In this document: positions 52,364 to 63,358 of the stretch, piece after piece
Layout of the letters: each line of letters opens with the position of its first letter
Numbering within the stretch: the first letter of the stretch is position 1
Assembly (NCBI GenBank): GCA_963580285.1
Contig: OY757011.1
Location: 1,764,501-1,828,500, forward strand
Direction: 5' to 3'
Source: Lucinisca nassula
Lineage: Eukaryota > Mollusca > Bivalvia > Lucinida > Lucinidae
DNA: 64,000 nt
The notes under the pieces: generated by a model
What the model was told of the DNA's origin: nothing
Seen by the model: the letters and a program-made list of their open reading frames with translations, nothing else
Databases searched by the model: none
Position numbers and translations under genes: made by a program

Positions 52364-53500
52364 ATGCCCCCAACCTTTGCTTGTCCTTAGATGGCAAAAT
52401 ATTCAACAAATATTGTTAAAGACTCAAAAACATACAACAAGAATTCCCCCGAAGGCTATGTCGCGCCTGTGGAGGCGCAAAGTCACCAAACCATGAAATC
52501 TAGGTCAAGGTCAAACATGGATGCCTGCATAAAAATTTCACTCCTAGTTCCAAGCATGTACCAAGTATCATCAATGAAACTCTTAACGAGAATTCTATGT
52601 TTTTTAATTAAAGGGGAAATAATTCAAGAAGGGGAGATAATTTGGACAAGAAAAAAAAATACGGGTCAACTATTTTTTCATGAGGAACTCATATATGAAA
52701 TTTCAAAACACTAGCATACACGGTTCTGAAGATATGCTATGCACCAGAAAGCAACACAATTGAGTAGCAAAAAATTACAAAGGGCCATAACTCTAACAAA
52801 ATTTTATCGAATTGGTTGAAAATTTAATCAGGTAGTCTCCTCCTTAGTCCCAATCACTATACCAAATATCAAGGCTGTAGCTCAAATACTTTTTGAGATA
52901 TCTTGCTAACGAGAATTCTATGTTATTTAATTAAAGGGGAAATAATTCAAGAAGGGGAGATAATTTGGACAAGAAAAAAAATACGGGTCAACTATTTTTT
53001 CATGAGGAACCCATATATGAAATTTCAAAACACTAGCATACACGGTTCTAAAGATATGCTATGCACCAGAAAGCAACACAATTGAGTGGCAAAAAATTAC
53101 AAAGGGCCATAACTCTAACAAAATTTTATAGAATTGGTTGAAAATTTAATCAGGTAATCTCCTCCTTAGTCCCAATCACTGTACCAAATATCAAGGCTGT
53201 AGCTCAAATACTTTTTGAGATATCTTGCTAACGAGAATTCTATGTTATTTAATTAAAGGGGAAATAATTCAAGAAGGGGAGATAATTTGGACAAGAAAAA
53301 AAATACGGGTCAACTATTTTTTCATGAGGAACCCATATATGAAATTTCAAAACACTAGCATACACGGTTCTAAAGATATGCTATGCACAAGAAAGCGTGA
53401 CGTACGAACGGACTAACGGACTAACGGACGAACGGACGAACGGACGGACAAGCCAGAAGCAATATGCCCCCCAACTTTTTTAAAGTTGGGGGCATAAAAA
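52364..53500. repeat. Tandem array of 322-bp units ending in (GGAC)n and a hairpin
   Basis: Units repeat with a period of 322 bp (GAGAATTCTATGTT at 52591, 52913 and 53235); the third is cut after about 165 bp. It starts near AATGCCCCCAACC and ends with GACTAACGGACGAACGGAC, then TATGCCCCCCAAC and its inverse GTTGGGGGCATA. The plan is the same as 37295-37985 but the units are unrelated in sequence. The nearly identical 60-codon frames in each unit are a by-product. Confidence 0.8.
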
Positions 53501-54148
53501 TCACGCGCGCTACGCGCACGTGATTTGTCTACTTTACAACTGCCCTCCAAACTGCGATTTATTACTCAACAAATCACAAACTAGACCTGATCTGTTTCTT
53601 AATTAAACATGCCGAGCAATGGTGTCACATGTATCGGAAAGCCACCGAGGGGGCGTAGCCCACGAGGATGTATTTCTGATACTTTGTACACATTTCATAA
53701 AAAACTTGGTCACGTTTCTGCGACAGGCGTTTCTTTGGTATCATTTTCTGTTCTGCTAGTCATCTAATATTATAGCTCACAGATCTTAAGCATAGCCATT
53801 AGCTAAAGTTATAGTTTATGTATGTCATGACATTAGCAAGTTGTCATTATAAGCCTACACATGGGAAACAGGCTCTTACCACTCTCTCATTTATGTTCTT
53901 AAACTGCACGTGCGATATAAGGTAGTAAAGCGCATGTCTTCTTGAAACACGCTACAGCAAGTTCTATCCTAACAAAGAGGCACAAGCCTGAATCTTTGCC
54001 GATCGACTGCGAGACAGTGCCGTTTATACAATTTAGCTTGCTGCAATAGCTATTAGAATAATGTCAAAAGCATACAAAATGTCCGTTTCATGATTTCTGT
54101 AGCACTCATTAGGAAGGTAAACGGCGTTTGACGTTTCTTATTAGAACT
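53501..54148. other. Unassigned, with two inverted repeats
   Basis: AAATCACGCGCGCTACGCGC then ACGTGATTT forms a hairpin at 53498-53526. 53559-53605 is the inverted end of repeat D. Nothing else recognised. Confidence 0.5.
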
Positions 54149-54386
54149 GAGCCAGCACATGACAAAACCTACAATAAGACATGTGCGCCCAACGAAGACT
54201 CAGATCAGCCTGCGCATCCGCGCAGTCTGATCAGAGTCTTCATTGTGCGCTCTAAGGATAGCTAGGGACCCAATGCTCCTCGATGCAGCAAGAGAAGTCT
54301 CTGGTTAGACAATATGGATGCGCAAGCTGTTCCTAGTCTTCGCTGGGCGCACATGTCTTATTGTAGGTTTTGTCATGCGCTGGCTC
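54149..54386. mobile_element. MITE family F, cleanest copy (238 bp)
   Basis: Ends GAGCCAGCACATGACAAAAC and GTTTTGTCATGCGCTGGCTC with nearly perfect inverted repeats of about 50 bp. The centre carries GCAGTCTGATCAGAGTCTTC and GGTTAGACAATATGGATGCG. Confidence 0.9.
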
Positions 54387-54635
54387 AAATATAACATTGT
54401 AATTGCATGTACATGTATATATTTTGCGTCAATTCAGGAAATACTCTGAGTTGCGTGTGTAATGCGAGGGCGGTTTGACATTGTGGTGACCAAATATACG
54501 TGTCGCCGATTCAACTTAAAACGTTTATGTTTTCGAAGATTACGCCAATGTTCACTTATTTTATTCCGTTAGTAGATTGCTATACCAGCCTCATTTTGTC
54601 ACTCCATTTGCTCTATTCCAAATGGGTATAGGTAC
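54387..54635. other. Unassigned sequence
   Basis: Nothing recognised. Confidence 0.35.
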
Positions 54636-54735
54636 TATGTCGAGAAAAGTTCCACAAAATTGGACGCAACGTCCCCAAAATGACATATACAGTGTTGAAA
54701 GGGACGTTAAATCTCAAATCAAACAAACAAACTGT
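54636..54735 (+). repeat. SINE family C, tail only
   Basis: GTTCCACAAAATTGGACGCA to GGGACGTTAAATCTCAAATC and AAACAAACAAAC. Confidence 0.75.
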
Positions 54736-54787
54736 AAAGACAATGATTACAGGGCATATGACCAAACCTTTTGGTGTTATTACGCCA

Positions 54788-55130
54788 GGGCAAACAGTGT
54801 AAGCCATGCAAGGCGTCTCATCAGGGTCTACACTGTTTGTTAGGCCCCCGCCCATCAGGGCTTGAAGAAATAGATGGGTTGCATGATGCTTCCACGCAGA
54901 GCTGAAACCGACCGCACACGAGTACTGGTAAACCGCTTAGAGGATCTAAGACTGCCAAGGCAATGCTGTGCGAGTCGGCTCGTCTATGCTTATAAATCCT
55001 ATTGGTTTCATTTGGCGACATGGCTTGAGATGTCATTTCATCCCAATGTCGTGTAAAAGAAGCAACGTCTCCAAAATGACCTATTCAGTGTTGATGGGGA
55101 CGTTAAACCTTGAATTAAACAAAACAAAAC
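54788..55130 (+). repeat. H-like core followed by SINE family C
   Basis: 54788-54841 holds GGGCAAACAGTGTAAGCC and its inverse-like AGGGTCTACACTGTTTG, as in family H. SINE C follows from GGCCCCCGCCCATCAGGGC (54843) to the AAACAAAACAAAAC tail. Confidence 0.75.
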
Positions 55131-55192
55131 AAATCTACACTGTTTGCCACTCAATCAGACACTCGTATTCTTAGACACAGCCCCATGTAGCA

Positions 55193-55712
55193 ACATCACG
55201 TGCAGAAGTCCGTGAAATGAATACCCTCCTAAACCGCATTTTTCATCACGAAAACATGCCTATTTAATTTTGACCCCCTTGGACCTCACTTTTATGCAGT
55301 AAATCTGATGTTTACAGGGGTAAACCTTATTTTTCTTATTTCTGCTCTAAAATATAGATTCTGCGTACTTGTTAGAACTGCCTCGATGAGGCGGTTCTAA
55401 CGAGTACCCGCAATATATATTTTGAGCAGAAATAAGAAAAACATTACAATTTTTCAGCTTAAAATTTTCATTTTTTTTTCAGTGATAAAGTTAACAATGT
55501 ATTTGTTTAGGCGTGTTTTTGTAACGATAAAGAGAAAACTGGGGATTATTTTTCTTATTTCGGCTCCAAGGCATTGGGGCATTGACGCAGTTCTAACGAG
55601 CACCCACAATCTATGTTCAGAGTGTAAATAAGAAAAATATTACGGATTTTCATCAGGAATGTAGCCATTTTGGAGCAGCGGAAAATGCCTATGTCGCACA
55701 GGTGTGTTACAT
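55193..55712 (+). mobile_element. Foldback element A split by a B element
   Basis: A left arm (GTGCAGAAGTCCGTGAAATG) ends at about 55242. The A body resumes at 55531 with AAAGAGAAAACTGGGG and ends GGTGTGTTACATGT. The A palindrome itself is decayed (55563-55620, left half shortened). Confidence 0.75.
55243..55530 (-). mobile_element. Foldback element, family B, inside A
   Basis: Ends ACGAAAACATGCCTATTTAA and TTTAGGCGTGTTTTTGT. The central palindrome is at 55358-55424. It shows B was active after this A copy arrived. Confidence 0.8.
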
Positions 55713-56090
55713 GTATCTTAATGATTATATTTTTTCAAGTTTGAGTTCAAGTATGACTAGGAGTAGACTTGCCCAAGTTTGTTAATTAAGTGTCCATTGT
55801 AGAATTAATTGTTTGCAAAAAAAAAAAAAAAAAAAAAAAAAAAACATAGCAATGAGAATTGTGAAATTAACATTCAGAGATGAAGACACAAGAGACTTTA
55901 CATATTGTTTTGTTTAAAGGGACTTTCATTTTATGTAAAAAAAAAATGTTAAAAATAAAATGTAAATGTAGGGACATGGGCTAGTCTAGACTAGGAGTTG
56001 TGGTGCCCGAATATCTAGGGTAATGTCATCATACTGTTCTTTACACAAACCAATTGGAACTCGGGGCTAAGAATTCTTCAGAAAGATATA
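55713..56090. other. Unassigned, with poly-A
   Basis: A 26-base poly-A run at 55818-55843. No gene recognised. Confidence 0.45.
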
Positions 56091-56330
56091 GAGCCAGCGC
56101 ATGACAAAACTTACAATATGACCTGTGTGCCCAACGAAGACTCAGATCAGCCTGCGCATCCACGCAGTCTGATCAGAGTCTTCGTTGTGCGCTCAAAGGA
56201 TAGCTAATGGCCCATAGCACCTTCATGCAGCAAGAGAGGTCTCTGGTTAGACTATATGGAGGCACTGGCAGATCTGATTCTTCGCTGGGCGCACATGTCT
56301 TATTGTAGGTTTTGTCGTGCGCTGGCTCAT
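56091..56330. mobile_element. MITE family F, third copy
   Basis: Ends GAGCCAGCGCATGACAAAAC and TTTTGTCGTGCGCTGGCTC. One central unit, a little more diverged than the 54149 copy. Confidence 0.88.
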
Positions 56331-56482
56331 ATTTAAATGCTGCTCCTCATTTCTATTTTTTTTTTTCATTTCTCTTACAACTTTATGCCGGTTTCGGTTG
56401 CTGAACTATCACTGTTGTGTATACCTCCGTTAAATGTATTTTAGTATCCCTTTAGCTAAATTGGAAGCAATGTTGAAATGTT

Positions 56483-56790
56483 GATTCTGTTTGTTTGTTT
56501 GGTTTGAGGTTTAACGTCCCCGTCAACACTGCATAGATCATTTTGGAGACATTGCTTCCCATTTTGTATAGGACTTATTCCCGCCATTGAGATGAAATGA
56601 CTTCTCAAGTCCTGTAGCCTAATGAAACCAATAGGGGTTATAAGCATGGACGATCTGACTCGCACCGCTAGGCCTGGGTAGGCTTAGATCCTCTAAGCAG
56701 TTTACCAGTATTCATGTGCGGTCTGTTCCAGCTCTGCGTGAAAGCATCATGCAGCCCGTCTATTTCTTCAAGCCCCAATGGGCGGGGGCC
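56483..56790 (-). repeat. SINE family C, full length
   Basis: On the plus strand TGTTTGTTTGGTTTGAGGTT to CAAGCCCCAATGGGCGGGGG. Confidence 0.85.
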
Positions 56791-57047
56791 GTTGAAATGT
56801 TGAAAGCATTTAAGAAATGAAGGTGTTTTTAACGAACATCATCGGCTCACGAGCAAAGTATGTCAACCTCTTCCTAAAAACGTATACGTATTGCATCATT
56901 TACCATGCATTGTATGCCTAGAATAGCTGGTTTGACGGCTAAAAGTTTAACAACAACAAAAAAATAGTTTTAATAATAAAAATTACAACGTTCCAGTCAG
57001 CAAAACAGCGCTGTTGAAGTCATAAATTCAGCATTGTCCGATCGCAT
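56791..57047. other. Unassigned sequence
   Basis: Nothing recognised. Confidence 0.35.
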
Positions 57048-57322
57048 CACGCTAACAAGTCCGTGAAATGAGCACCCCCTTACACCCCGCTTTATATAGA
57101 GAAAACTGGGGTTTAGGGCAGAATACATTATTTTCCTTATTTCTGCTCATAGACATAGGTTGTGGGTACTCGTTAGAATCGCCTCAATGAGGCGGTTCTA
57201 ACGGTTGCCAACAATCTATGTCTGAGTATAAAAAAGAATAATATCACAAATTTTCATCAGAAAATTGACCGTTTTGGACTTGTAAAAAATGCATTATGAC
57301 GCATGGGTGTGTTATCGTAAGG
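57048..57322 (+). mobile_element. Foldback element, family A
   Basis: Left arm AACAAGTCCGTGAAATGAGC, palindrome at 57156-57226, right arm ending GGGTGTGTTATCGTAA. Confidence 0.8.
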
Positions 57323-57384
57323 GAACCATGATTTATTTTGACTTCAGATAATGATCATGTGAAGTCGCGAGAGACAGTTTCGTA

Positions 57385-57672
57385 ACGAAAAAGTGCCTAT
57401 TCAAATATATCGAAAATTTTACCAAGAAAAAATGAAAAATTTTCAGATAACAAGTTCCAATGTTTTTCGTATTTCTGGTCAAACCATAGACTGTGGGTAT
57501 TCCTTAGGATAGCCTAGACGAGTGCAAACGAGTACCCACAATCTATTTTTTTCTGACCAGAAATAAGAGATAAGTATATACCCCTGTAAACCAAACCCCA
57601 GTTTTACAATTCACAATATAAATGTGGGGTTTCAGGGGGTCAAAATTATAAATGGGCGTCTTTTCGTGATAT
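57385..57672 (+). mobile_element. Foldback element, family B, diverged
   Basis: Ends ACGAAAAAGTGCCTATTCAA and AAATGGGCGTCTTTTCGTGA. The palindrome centre (57485-57548) has lost part of the GAACCGCCTC core (GGATAGCCTAGACGAG). Confidence 0.75.
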
Positions 57673-57890
57673 GTTACATTAACAAGTCAATGTAATTAAT
57701 ACCCCTCTAAACCGCACTTTATATAGAACAAACTGAGGTTTACAGGGAATACATTATTTTTCTTGTTTCTGCTCTAAAACATAGCTTTGGAGGTACTCAT
57801 TAGAAGGTTCTAACTAGAACCCACAACCTATTTTCGGGAGATAAATAAGAAAATATCTCAAATTTTTATCCCATAAGTTAAAATTTTGTA
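57673..57890 (+). mobile_element. Foldback element, family A, decayed
   Basis: Left arm AACAAGTCAATGTAATTAAT and CCGCACTTTATATAG. The palindrome at 57777-57832 is cut to AGGTACTCATTAGAAGGTTC, then TAACTAGAACCCAC. The right arm fades out. Confidence 0.65.
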
Positions 57891-58219
57891 GGTATGAAAG
57901 AATTCACATTCTTGCACACCAGACAAGGTAATCCGTGATTTTACCCTGGGATAGAAATTTATGTTCTGACCACGGTGTTCCGACCCAGGCAACTAACATA
58001 TGTGCACTTCAATTCTATTCAACTACCAGAACTACTTTCGCACTTCTTTCATTTTGTAAACAATATACATGTGCGAGCTGTCAAAACTAGCCGGCAAAAC
58101 AGCGATGAATATCATGAATATTGTTAAATAAAAAAAATAAAAAAACACGAAAAGTATAGTGCACAAAAAATGAAACGTTAAAAAATAAAAAGGAAATATT
58201 TGGGAGGTGTTGTGCGAGA
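57891..58219. other. Unassigned sequence
   Basis: AT-rich; nothing recognised. Confidence 0.35.
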
Positions 58220-58378
58220 TAAAGAATCCAATATGGGGTTCTGTTGTAGATGGGCGTTTCCAACCCTCGGGATGACCGTGCTCAGCGGAACCTCGGCATA
58301 GCCTCGGTTCCGCTCAGCACAGTCATCCCTCGGGTTGAAAACGCCCATCTACAACAGAACCCCATATCAGATTCTTAT
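58220..58378. mobile_element. Foldback element with 70-bp arms
   Basis: AAGAATCCAATATGGGGTTC and AGAACCCCATATCAGATTCTT form the outer ends, GTAGATGGGCGTTT and AAAACGCCCATCTAC lie inside, then GCTCAGCGGAACC and GGTTCCGCTCAGC, around CTCGGCATAGCCTCGG. Nearly the whole 159 bp folds. Only one copy is in the window. Confidence 0.85.
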
Positions 58379-59192
58379 AGTGTTACACGTATCGAAGTAT
58401 GATCAACATGACGTCCCAAAACATCTAGTTAATTATTTATGTATTTAAGTTTTTCTGCAATTGCACTGAGAATGTTAATATCAAGTTTTCTGAAGAAGCC
58501 ATCTGATCAGGATCCACACTGTAATGTATGGCCAAGTTGTTCAAAGCACCGTTAGCTTAACGAACTTGTTAGTGTTCATATTATCAAGTGTTCTAGTACA
58601 TGTAATACAACATCTAATACAGCGGTAGTTTTGCTGAAAACATGTGAGCAAGATTTCAATCTGCAAAAGCTGCTCACAAATTTCAGCAAAAATATTAGAA
58701 TATTTGCCATATTAAATGATCATGTTTTAACAATACGTTAACTAACCACGTTGTTTGTTTCGAACAACTGGCCAAAGTTTGCAAAATTTAACGAATACAT
58801 AATTTCAAGTAGTTCGATAGGTTGATAAAAGAAATATGCGTGGCTAAATTAATCTGTTCAGCAGGCAAAACAGGTTAAACAAGGGTACAAGTGTTTGAAA
58901 TAAGGTATAATAGATTAATGACCTTTGAGAGGTCAAAGTTCAATCGTGACAACACTATTCCATTTCAGGGAAGGCAAAATTTAGATACTAAAGAAAATGG
59001 TGTTTGTACGAATTTCAAACTTTCACGACTAGACATCTATCTTGTAACACGAAGTACAAAATACCTAATGACCGATGTAAAATACCAAGGTGACTGCCAT
59101 TAAACTACTAGTCTCTCTGCCCAACATCATTATGTAGTTTATATTTTCTTGTCATTTGGGATCTTTATTCCATTGCGGAATTACAAAATATT
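58379..59192. other. Unassigned sequence
   Basis: No gene or repeat recognised. The 70-codon frame at 58891-59103 has no motif. Confidence 0.4.
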
Positions 59193-59324
59193 TGAGGGTC
59201 ACTGCTGAGGCCTAATTGGCCGATACTAGCTAGTGTGGCCGAGAAAACATGTACACTCCATATTTTCCAGTTCTTTGGTGTATTCCTTGCTTCCAAAGGA
59301 TAACCCTTTTATAGAACATATTTA
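59193..59324 (+). repeat. Dispersed repeat G, copy 2
   Basis: TGAGGGTCACTGCTGAGGCC to CTTTTATAGAACATATTTA. It ends exactly where the PLE copy begins. Confidence 0.75.
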
Positions 59325-59325
59325 A

Positions 59326-61125
59326 CAAGTGCAACCATGTCTTACGTGGAAGAAATCAGTTTTGATCTATAAAAATTCGAATGAGGTTGTAAATAAATTG
59401 AAATCAAGACGTTTTCGTGCTTCAAGTCTGTCTACTTACGATTTTTCCACTCTTTACACTACACTTCCTCAAAATCTTATAAAAGAAAAGCTGAATGATT
59501 TAATTGAATGGACTTTTCACAGGGAAGATTCTCTCTATCTTACATGTAATGCCAGAAATGCATTTTTCACTTCTAAAGAGCATAAAAATTATACACTTTG
59601 GCCATGTCAGAAAGTGTGTGATGCCCTCACCTTTCTACTTGACAATATTCATATTAGATTCGGTACTAAGTTATTTAGACAAATTGTGGGTATTCCTATG
59701 GGTAAGAATTGCGCACCTCTTGTGGCTGATCTGTTCTTGTATTGTTATGAAAGAGACTTCATGTTGTCGCTTTCCATTGATAACCAATCTGAAATTATTG
59801 AAGCTTTAAGTTCTACGTACTTCTAGATATTTAGATTATTTATTAAATATTGACAATACTTACTTTGATGGTTTGATCAGTCAGATTTATCCCCTAGAAC
59901 TTCAGTTAAACAAGGCATATTCCTCTGATACCGAGGCCCCCTTTTTGAATTTACATTTATCTATTGTAGATGGATTTGTTTCTTGCAAAATTTATGATAA
60001 ACGTGATGATTTTGATTTCGAGATTGTAAATTTTCCTTTTTTGGACGGTGATGTTCCTCGTGCGACATCGTACGGGGTTTATATTTCGCAGTTAATTCGA
60101 TTCGCTAGAGTGTCTAGTCATGTATCCGATTTCAACACTCGTAATAAATTATTAACCGATAAACTTCTTAATCAGGGGTATCGGTATCATAAACTACGTA
60201 CGGCCTTTTCTGAGTTTTATAGACGCAATTCTGATTTGGTTTCGAAATTCAATGTTGGACTTAAAACACTTCTGCTACAAGGCCTATCGGAACCCGTATT
60301 CTATGGTGACTTATTATATAAATTTAGAAGAAAAAAATACATGCCTGTAATGACTTTAGTACCTAATTTCGTAAAATAGTTCGTCGATATATAAAGACTA
60401 GGGACAACATCAATATTATAAAACAGACTGCATGCATGGTGGTTAACCCAATCACGGTTGGCAACTTTGCTTCCCTCTTTGATTGTACACCGGTGGGTCG
60501 GGCTTAAGATTATATGACAGTTCAAGCGTAAAAGCATAAATGGAACTTTATTTTATTTTAGTATTCTTTATGTTGATTGGCGCCTGATGCTCCGTCTTTG
60601 GTCGGGCCCCTCGGAGTCAACTGTAGGTTTTCTTTTTCTCCAGCAATTCTGTTGTTGTATGCTGTCGAGTCCTCAACCTTGTTTCATCTCTGTAGTTTTT
60701 TTATTTGTATGTTCTCGGAGATGTTACACTGATGAGTCAGGAAGCCTTCATGCGGACTAAACAAAATTAGTGTATACCGCGACAGAGGAAGGGCGAGGAT
60801 TATGGCCATGTAAAATCAATTTAAGCCCCCCCCCCCCCCCGTGGAATTCTTTCCACTGACAGCTCAAAGGCGGTTCTTCTGTGGCGGTTTATTTATGTTG
60901 TTGTTTGTTACTACTTATTGTGTGCATCACTTGTTTTTTTTTTTATTATTTTGGATGGCCATTTGACCATTTTGTGGGAAATTAACTGTCCTTATGGCCA
61001 TCCTTTGTTTAGGTTTCTATTATGGTCTGGTCGCTCCATGTTTGTGCTTCTTTCCCTTTGGTGTCTTTGATGGGTGACGTAAGGCAATTAAATCAATTTA
61101 CTGATCTTTGTTTTACTTCTACTTT
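59326..61125 (+). mobile_element. PLE-type element, long copy (subfamily I)
   Basis: It runs from an upstream part of the RT frame to the 3' terminus TTTTACTTCTACTTTACT. The UTR C-tract is 15 long. Compared with the other subfamily I copies it is the most diverged through the 3' UTR (for example CGACAGAGGAAGGGCGAGGA). It has no A-to-G patches and serves as an outgroup for the copy at 30745. Confidence 0.85.
59329..60510 (+). pseudogene. Penelope-type reverse transcriptase, three frames
   Basis: 59329-59826 carries SSLSTYDFSTLYTTLPQNL (motif A region), FTSKEHKNYTLWPCQKVCDA and GIPMGKNCAPLVADL. A frameshift at about 59815 displaces the YLDD region (RYLDYL here, so one catalytic aspartate is lost). 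59873-60379 continues with APFLNLHLSIVDGFVSCKI and the C-terminal part, then a stop near 60379. It is inactive. No endonuclease domain is seen downstream before the UTR. Confidence 0.75.
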
Positions 61126-61467
61126 ACTGCTTTAAGGCTTTAGAGTCCAACTCACTAGATTACTAGAACGGTTACAGGCTCCGGGGTAATAAAACTAATT
61201 TTCATGCTCAACTCAGGTGAGCATGAAATTAATAATGCTTATAAATATTAAAATACAAATGAAAGAGGCAATTTTTCTACTCATATCAGCACAGAATGTT
61301 ATTTGTCCTGTTCAGATTTTTAAAAAAATATGAACAAGACAAATTTCGTGCTCAAAAGAGTTGAGCATGAAAAAAGTTTTAAAAGCTCGAACCCAGGTCA
61401 TATATGTATCACCAGTGAGCGTTTTAAAATCGGAATTTTTTCTTCAATTTCAGATTTTAAAATAACA
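61126..61467. other. Unassigned sequence
   Basis: An inverted pair, CATGCTCAACTCAGGTGAGC and GAGCATGAAATT, lies at 61202-61231, with CTCAAAAGAGTTGAGCATGA at 61352. Nothing coding. Confidence 0.4.
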
Positions 61468-62795
61468 GTGTTACGAGATGGAATAGGAAACCTCTCTGGT
61501 GCTTATGCACATCTAAATTATTTTAGTAGGTATATGGCAAGGCGTCGCGAGTTAAATATTTTTGGTGAAATTCGGTAGGCAAAATGTGCTGCTCCATGCG
61601 CATGTCATGCACATATCATACGATGTATGCATGAGTGGTTTGTGGAGATTTTTTTACCATACAGTTGGCCGCTATAAGGCTGATTTCTATAAACTTTGCC
61701 TAAAAATCGCCAACCGCCAAATTGTGCCATATATAATTTTCATTCCAGTCACGATGTTGTGTGTGTTCGTTTTGACGGGAGTTATACCATTGATTTATAG
61801 GGAAGTGCCATCATTTTTTCCCTAGGGGAAATACTATTTTAACGCACATCAATTATCTACTCGAATTTTGCTATTGTTATGATTGTGGACGGTATCTTCA
61901 CCTTGTCACGATTTTAGCGAGCTAACACGAGTATGCATGGTAGTAATCATAGGTATCTATACCCTGAAAAACGAACACTATTCAGCAGCAGGTCAAGTGC
62001 GAATAAATGCACACAACATGGTTGCGGGATAAAGAATGAATATAGAACGGTATGTTAAATGTATGTTTATTATTACGGGCCTCCGTGGCCTAGTGGATAA
62101 GAACGCTGACTCTTAGTCATTAGGTCTCTCACCGCCGTAGGTTCGAGCCTCGCTCGGGCCACGTGTGAGACGCCAAGTTCTGCAACGGAAGGTCAGGTGT
62201 GTTACGAGATGGAATAGGAAACCTCTCTGGTGCTTATGCACATCTAAATTATTTTAGTAGATATATGGTAGGGCGGTTTGAGTGAAATATTTTAGGTGAA
62301 ATATGGTAGGCAGAATGTGCTGCTCCATGCACAAGTCATGCACATATCATACGATGTATGCATGAGTGGTTTGTGGAGATCTGTTTTTACAATACAGGGG
62401 GCCGCTATAAGGCTGAGTTCTATAATTTTGCCTAAATATCGCCAACCGCCAAATTGTGCCATATATGATTTTCATTCCCGTCACGTGTTGTATGGGTGTT
62501 CGTTTTGACAGGAGTCATGGCATTGACCTATAGGGCCGTTTCATCATTTTTTTTCTTATGGGGAAATATACTATTTGAACGCAAATCCATTATCTACTCG
62601 ATTTTTGCTATCTGGCTTTAATTGTGGACAGTATCTCCACCTCGCCACGATTTTAGCAAGCTAATATGAGTATGCATGATTTTCCGGTAGTATTCATAGA
62701 TATAAAAACCCTGAGAAAAACGAACACTTTAGCAGCAGGTCAAGTTGTAACGTGTACCCACAACATTGTTACGGGAAAGTGAAAGTATATTGAAA
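61468..62795 (+). repeat. Local direct duplication of about 580 bp
   Basis: 61468-62045 and 62198-62795 match throughout (for example GTTACGAGATGGAATAGGAA, GTGCTGCTCCATGC and CAGCAGGTCAAGT) with scattered changes and short indels. The offset is about 730 bp. The 82- and 87-codon frames in copy 1 are not conserved in copy 2, so I treat the unit as noncoding. Confidence 0.88.
62081..62170 (+). repeat. tRNA-like SINE head between the duplicated units
   Basis: GGCCTCCGTGGCCTAGTGGA has a box A and GTAGGTTCGAGCCTCGC a box B, at tRNA-like spacing. The anticodon arm region is long, and the acceptor ends pair poorly, so a tRNA-derived SINE is more likely than a functional tRNA. Confidence 0.6.
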
Positions 62796-63358
62796 GACAC
62801 AACAATGTGTGGTGACCTGCTGCTCCCTGCAATATAGCAGCAGGTACTGGTACGACGCTGTGGGTTAGGGTCCAGCAAGGGCGGACGAACCAACATAAAC
62901 AGCTCGTAGCAATGTGAAGCGAATGTGAGACCATTCAAATGGAAAAGGTCCAATTAATAACCTGCAGGCGATTCAGGCGAATCAAGCTAGTGCGCGATCG
63001 CTAAATACTACATATCAACCTGTGGTCGGCAACAATGTCGACAAACTAGTTTACACTAGTGCGCGAGAGGGGGATTCACGCGAGTGGGGGATTCACCCTA
63101 AGTTATAAACTGGCCAGTCGCGTCTTGTGTTGTTTCTTTTTTATTTTTGTTGTTGTTGTTTTGTTGTTTGCTTCTGTAGGCATTCACGTCACCCGTTCCG
63201 AGCACAGAACATTGTTTTGCCTTCGGGGCGGACGTCGTGAGTTGGCTACAGAAGCAACAAATTGTGATGTTTTGTGTTAGTAAGTGTTGTATATAGATAC
63301 TGTAAATAATTCATGTCATTCATCTAATATCTTTCTTGTGCCTTACCCCGCAGCTGCC
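62796..63358. other. Unassigned sequence
   Basis: The 62729-62953 minus-strand frames and the 63059-63280 frame show no motif. A (TTG)n patch lies at 63146-63165. Confidence 0.4.

Noticed and set aside
52391..53416. Three near-identical small proteins in tandem
   Set aside because: They are the same frame in each 322-bp unit of the array, with no start context or homology.
62081..62170. Functional tRNA gene
   Set aside because: Box A and B are good, but acceptor ends pair poorly and the middle is too long; a SINE head fits better.
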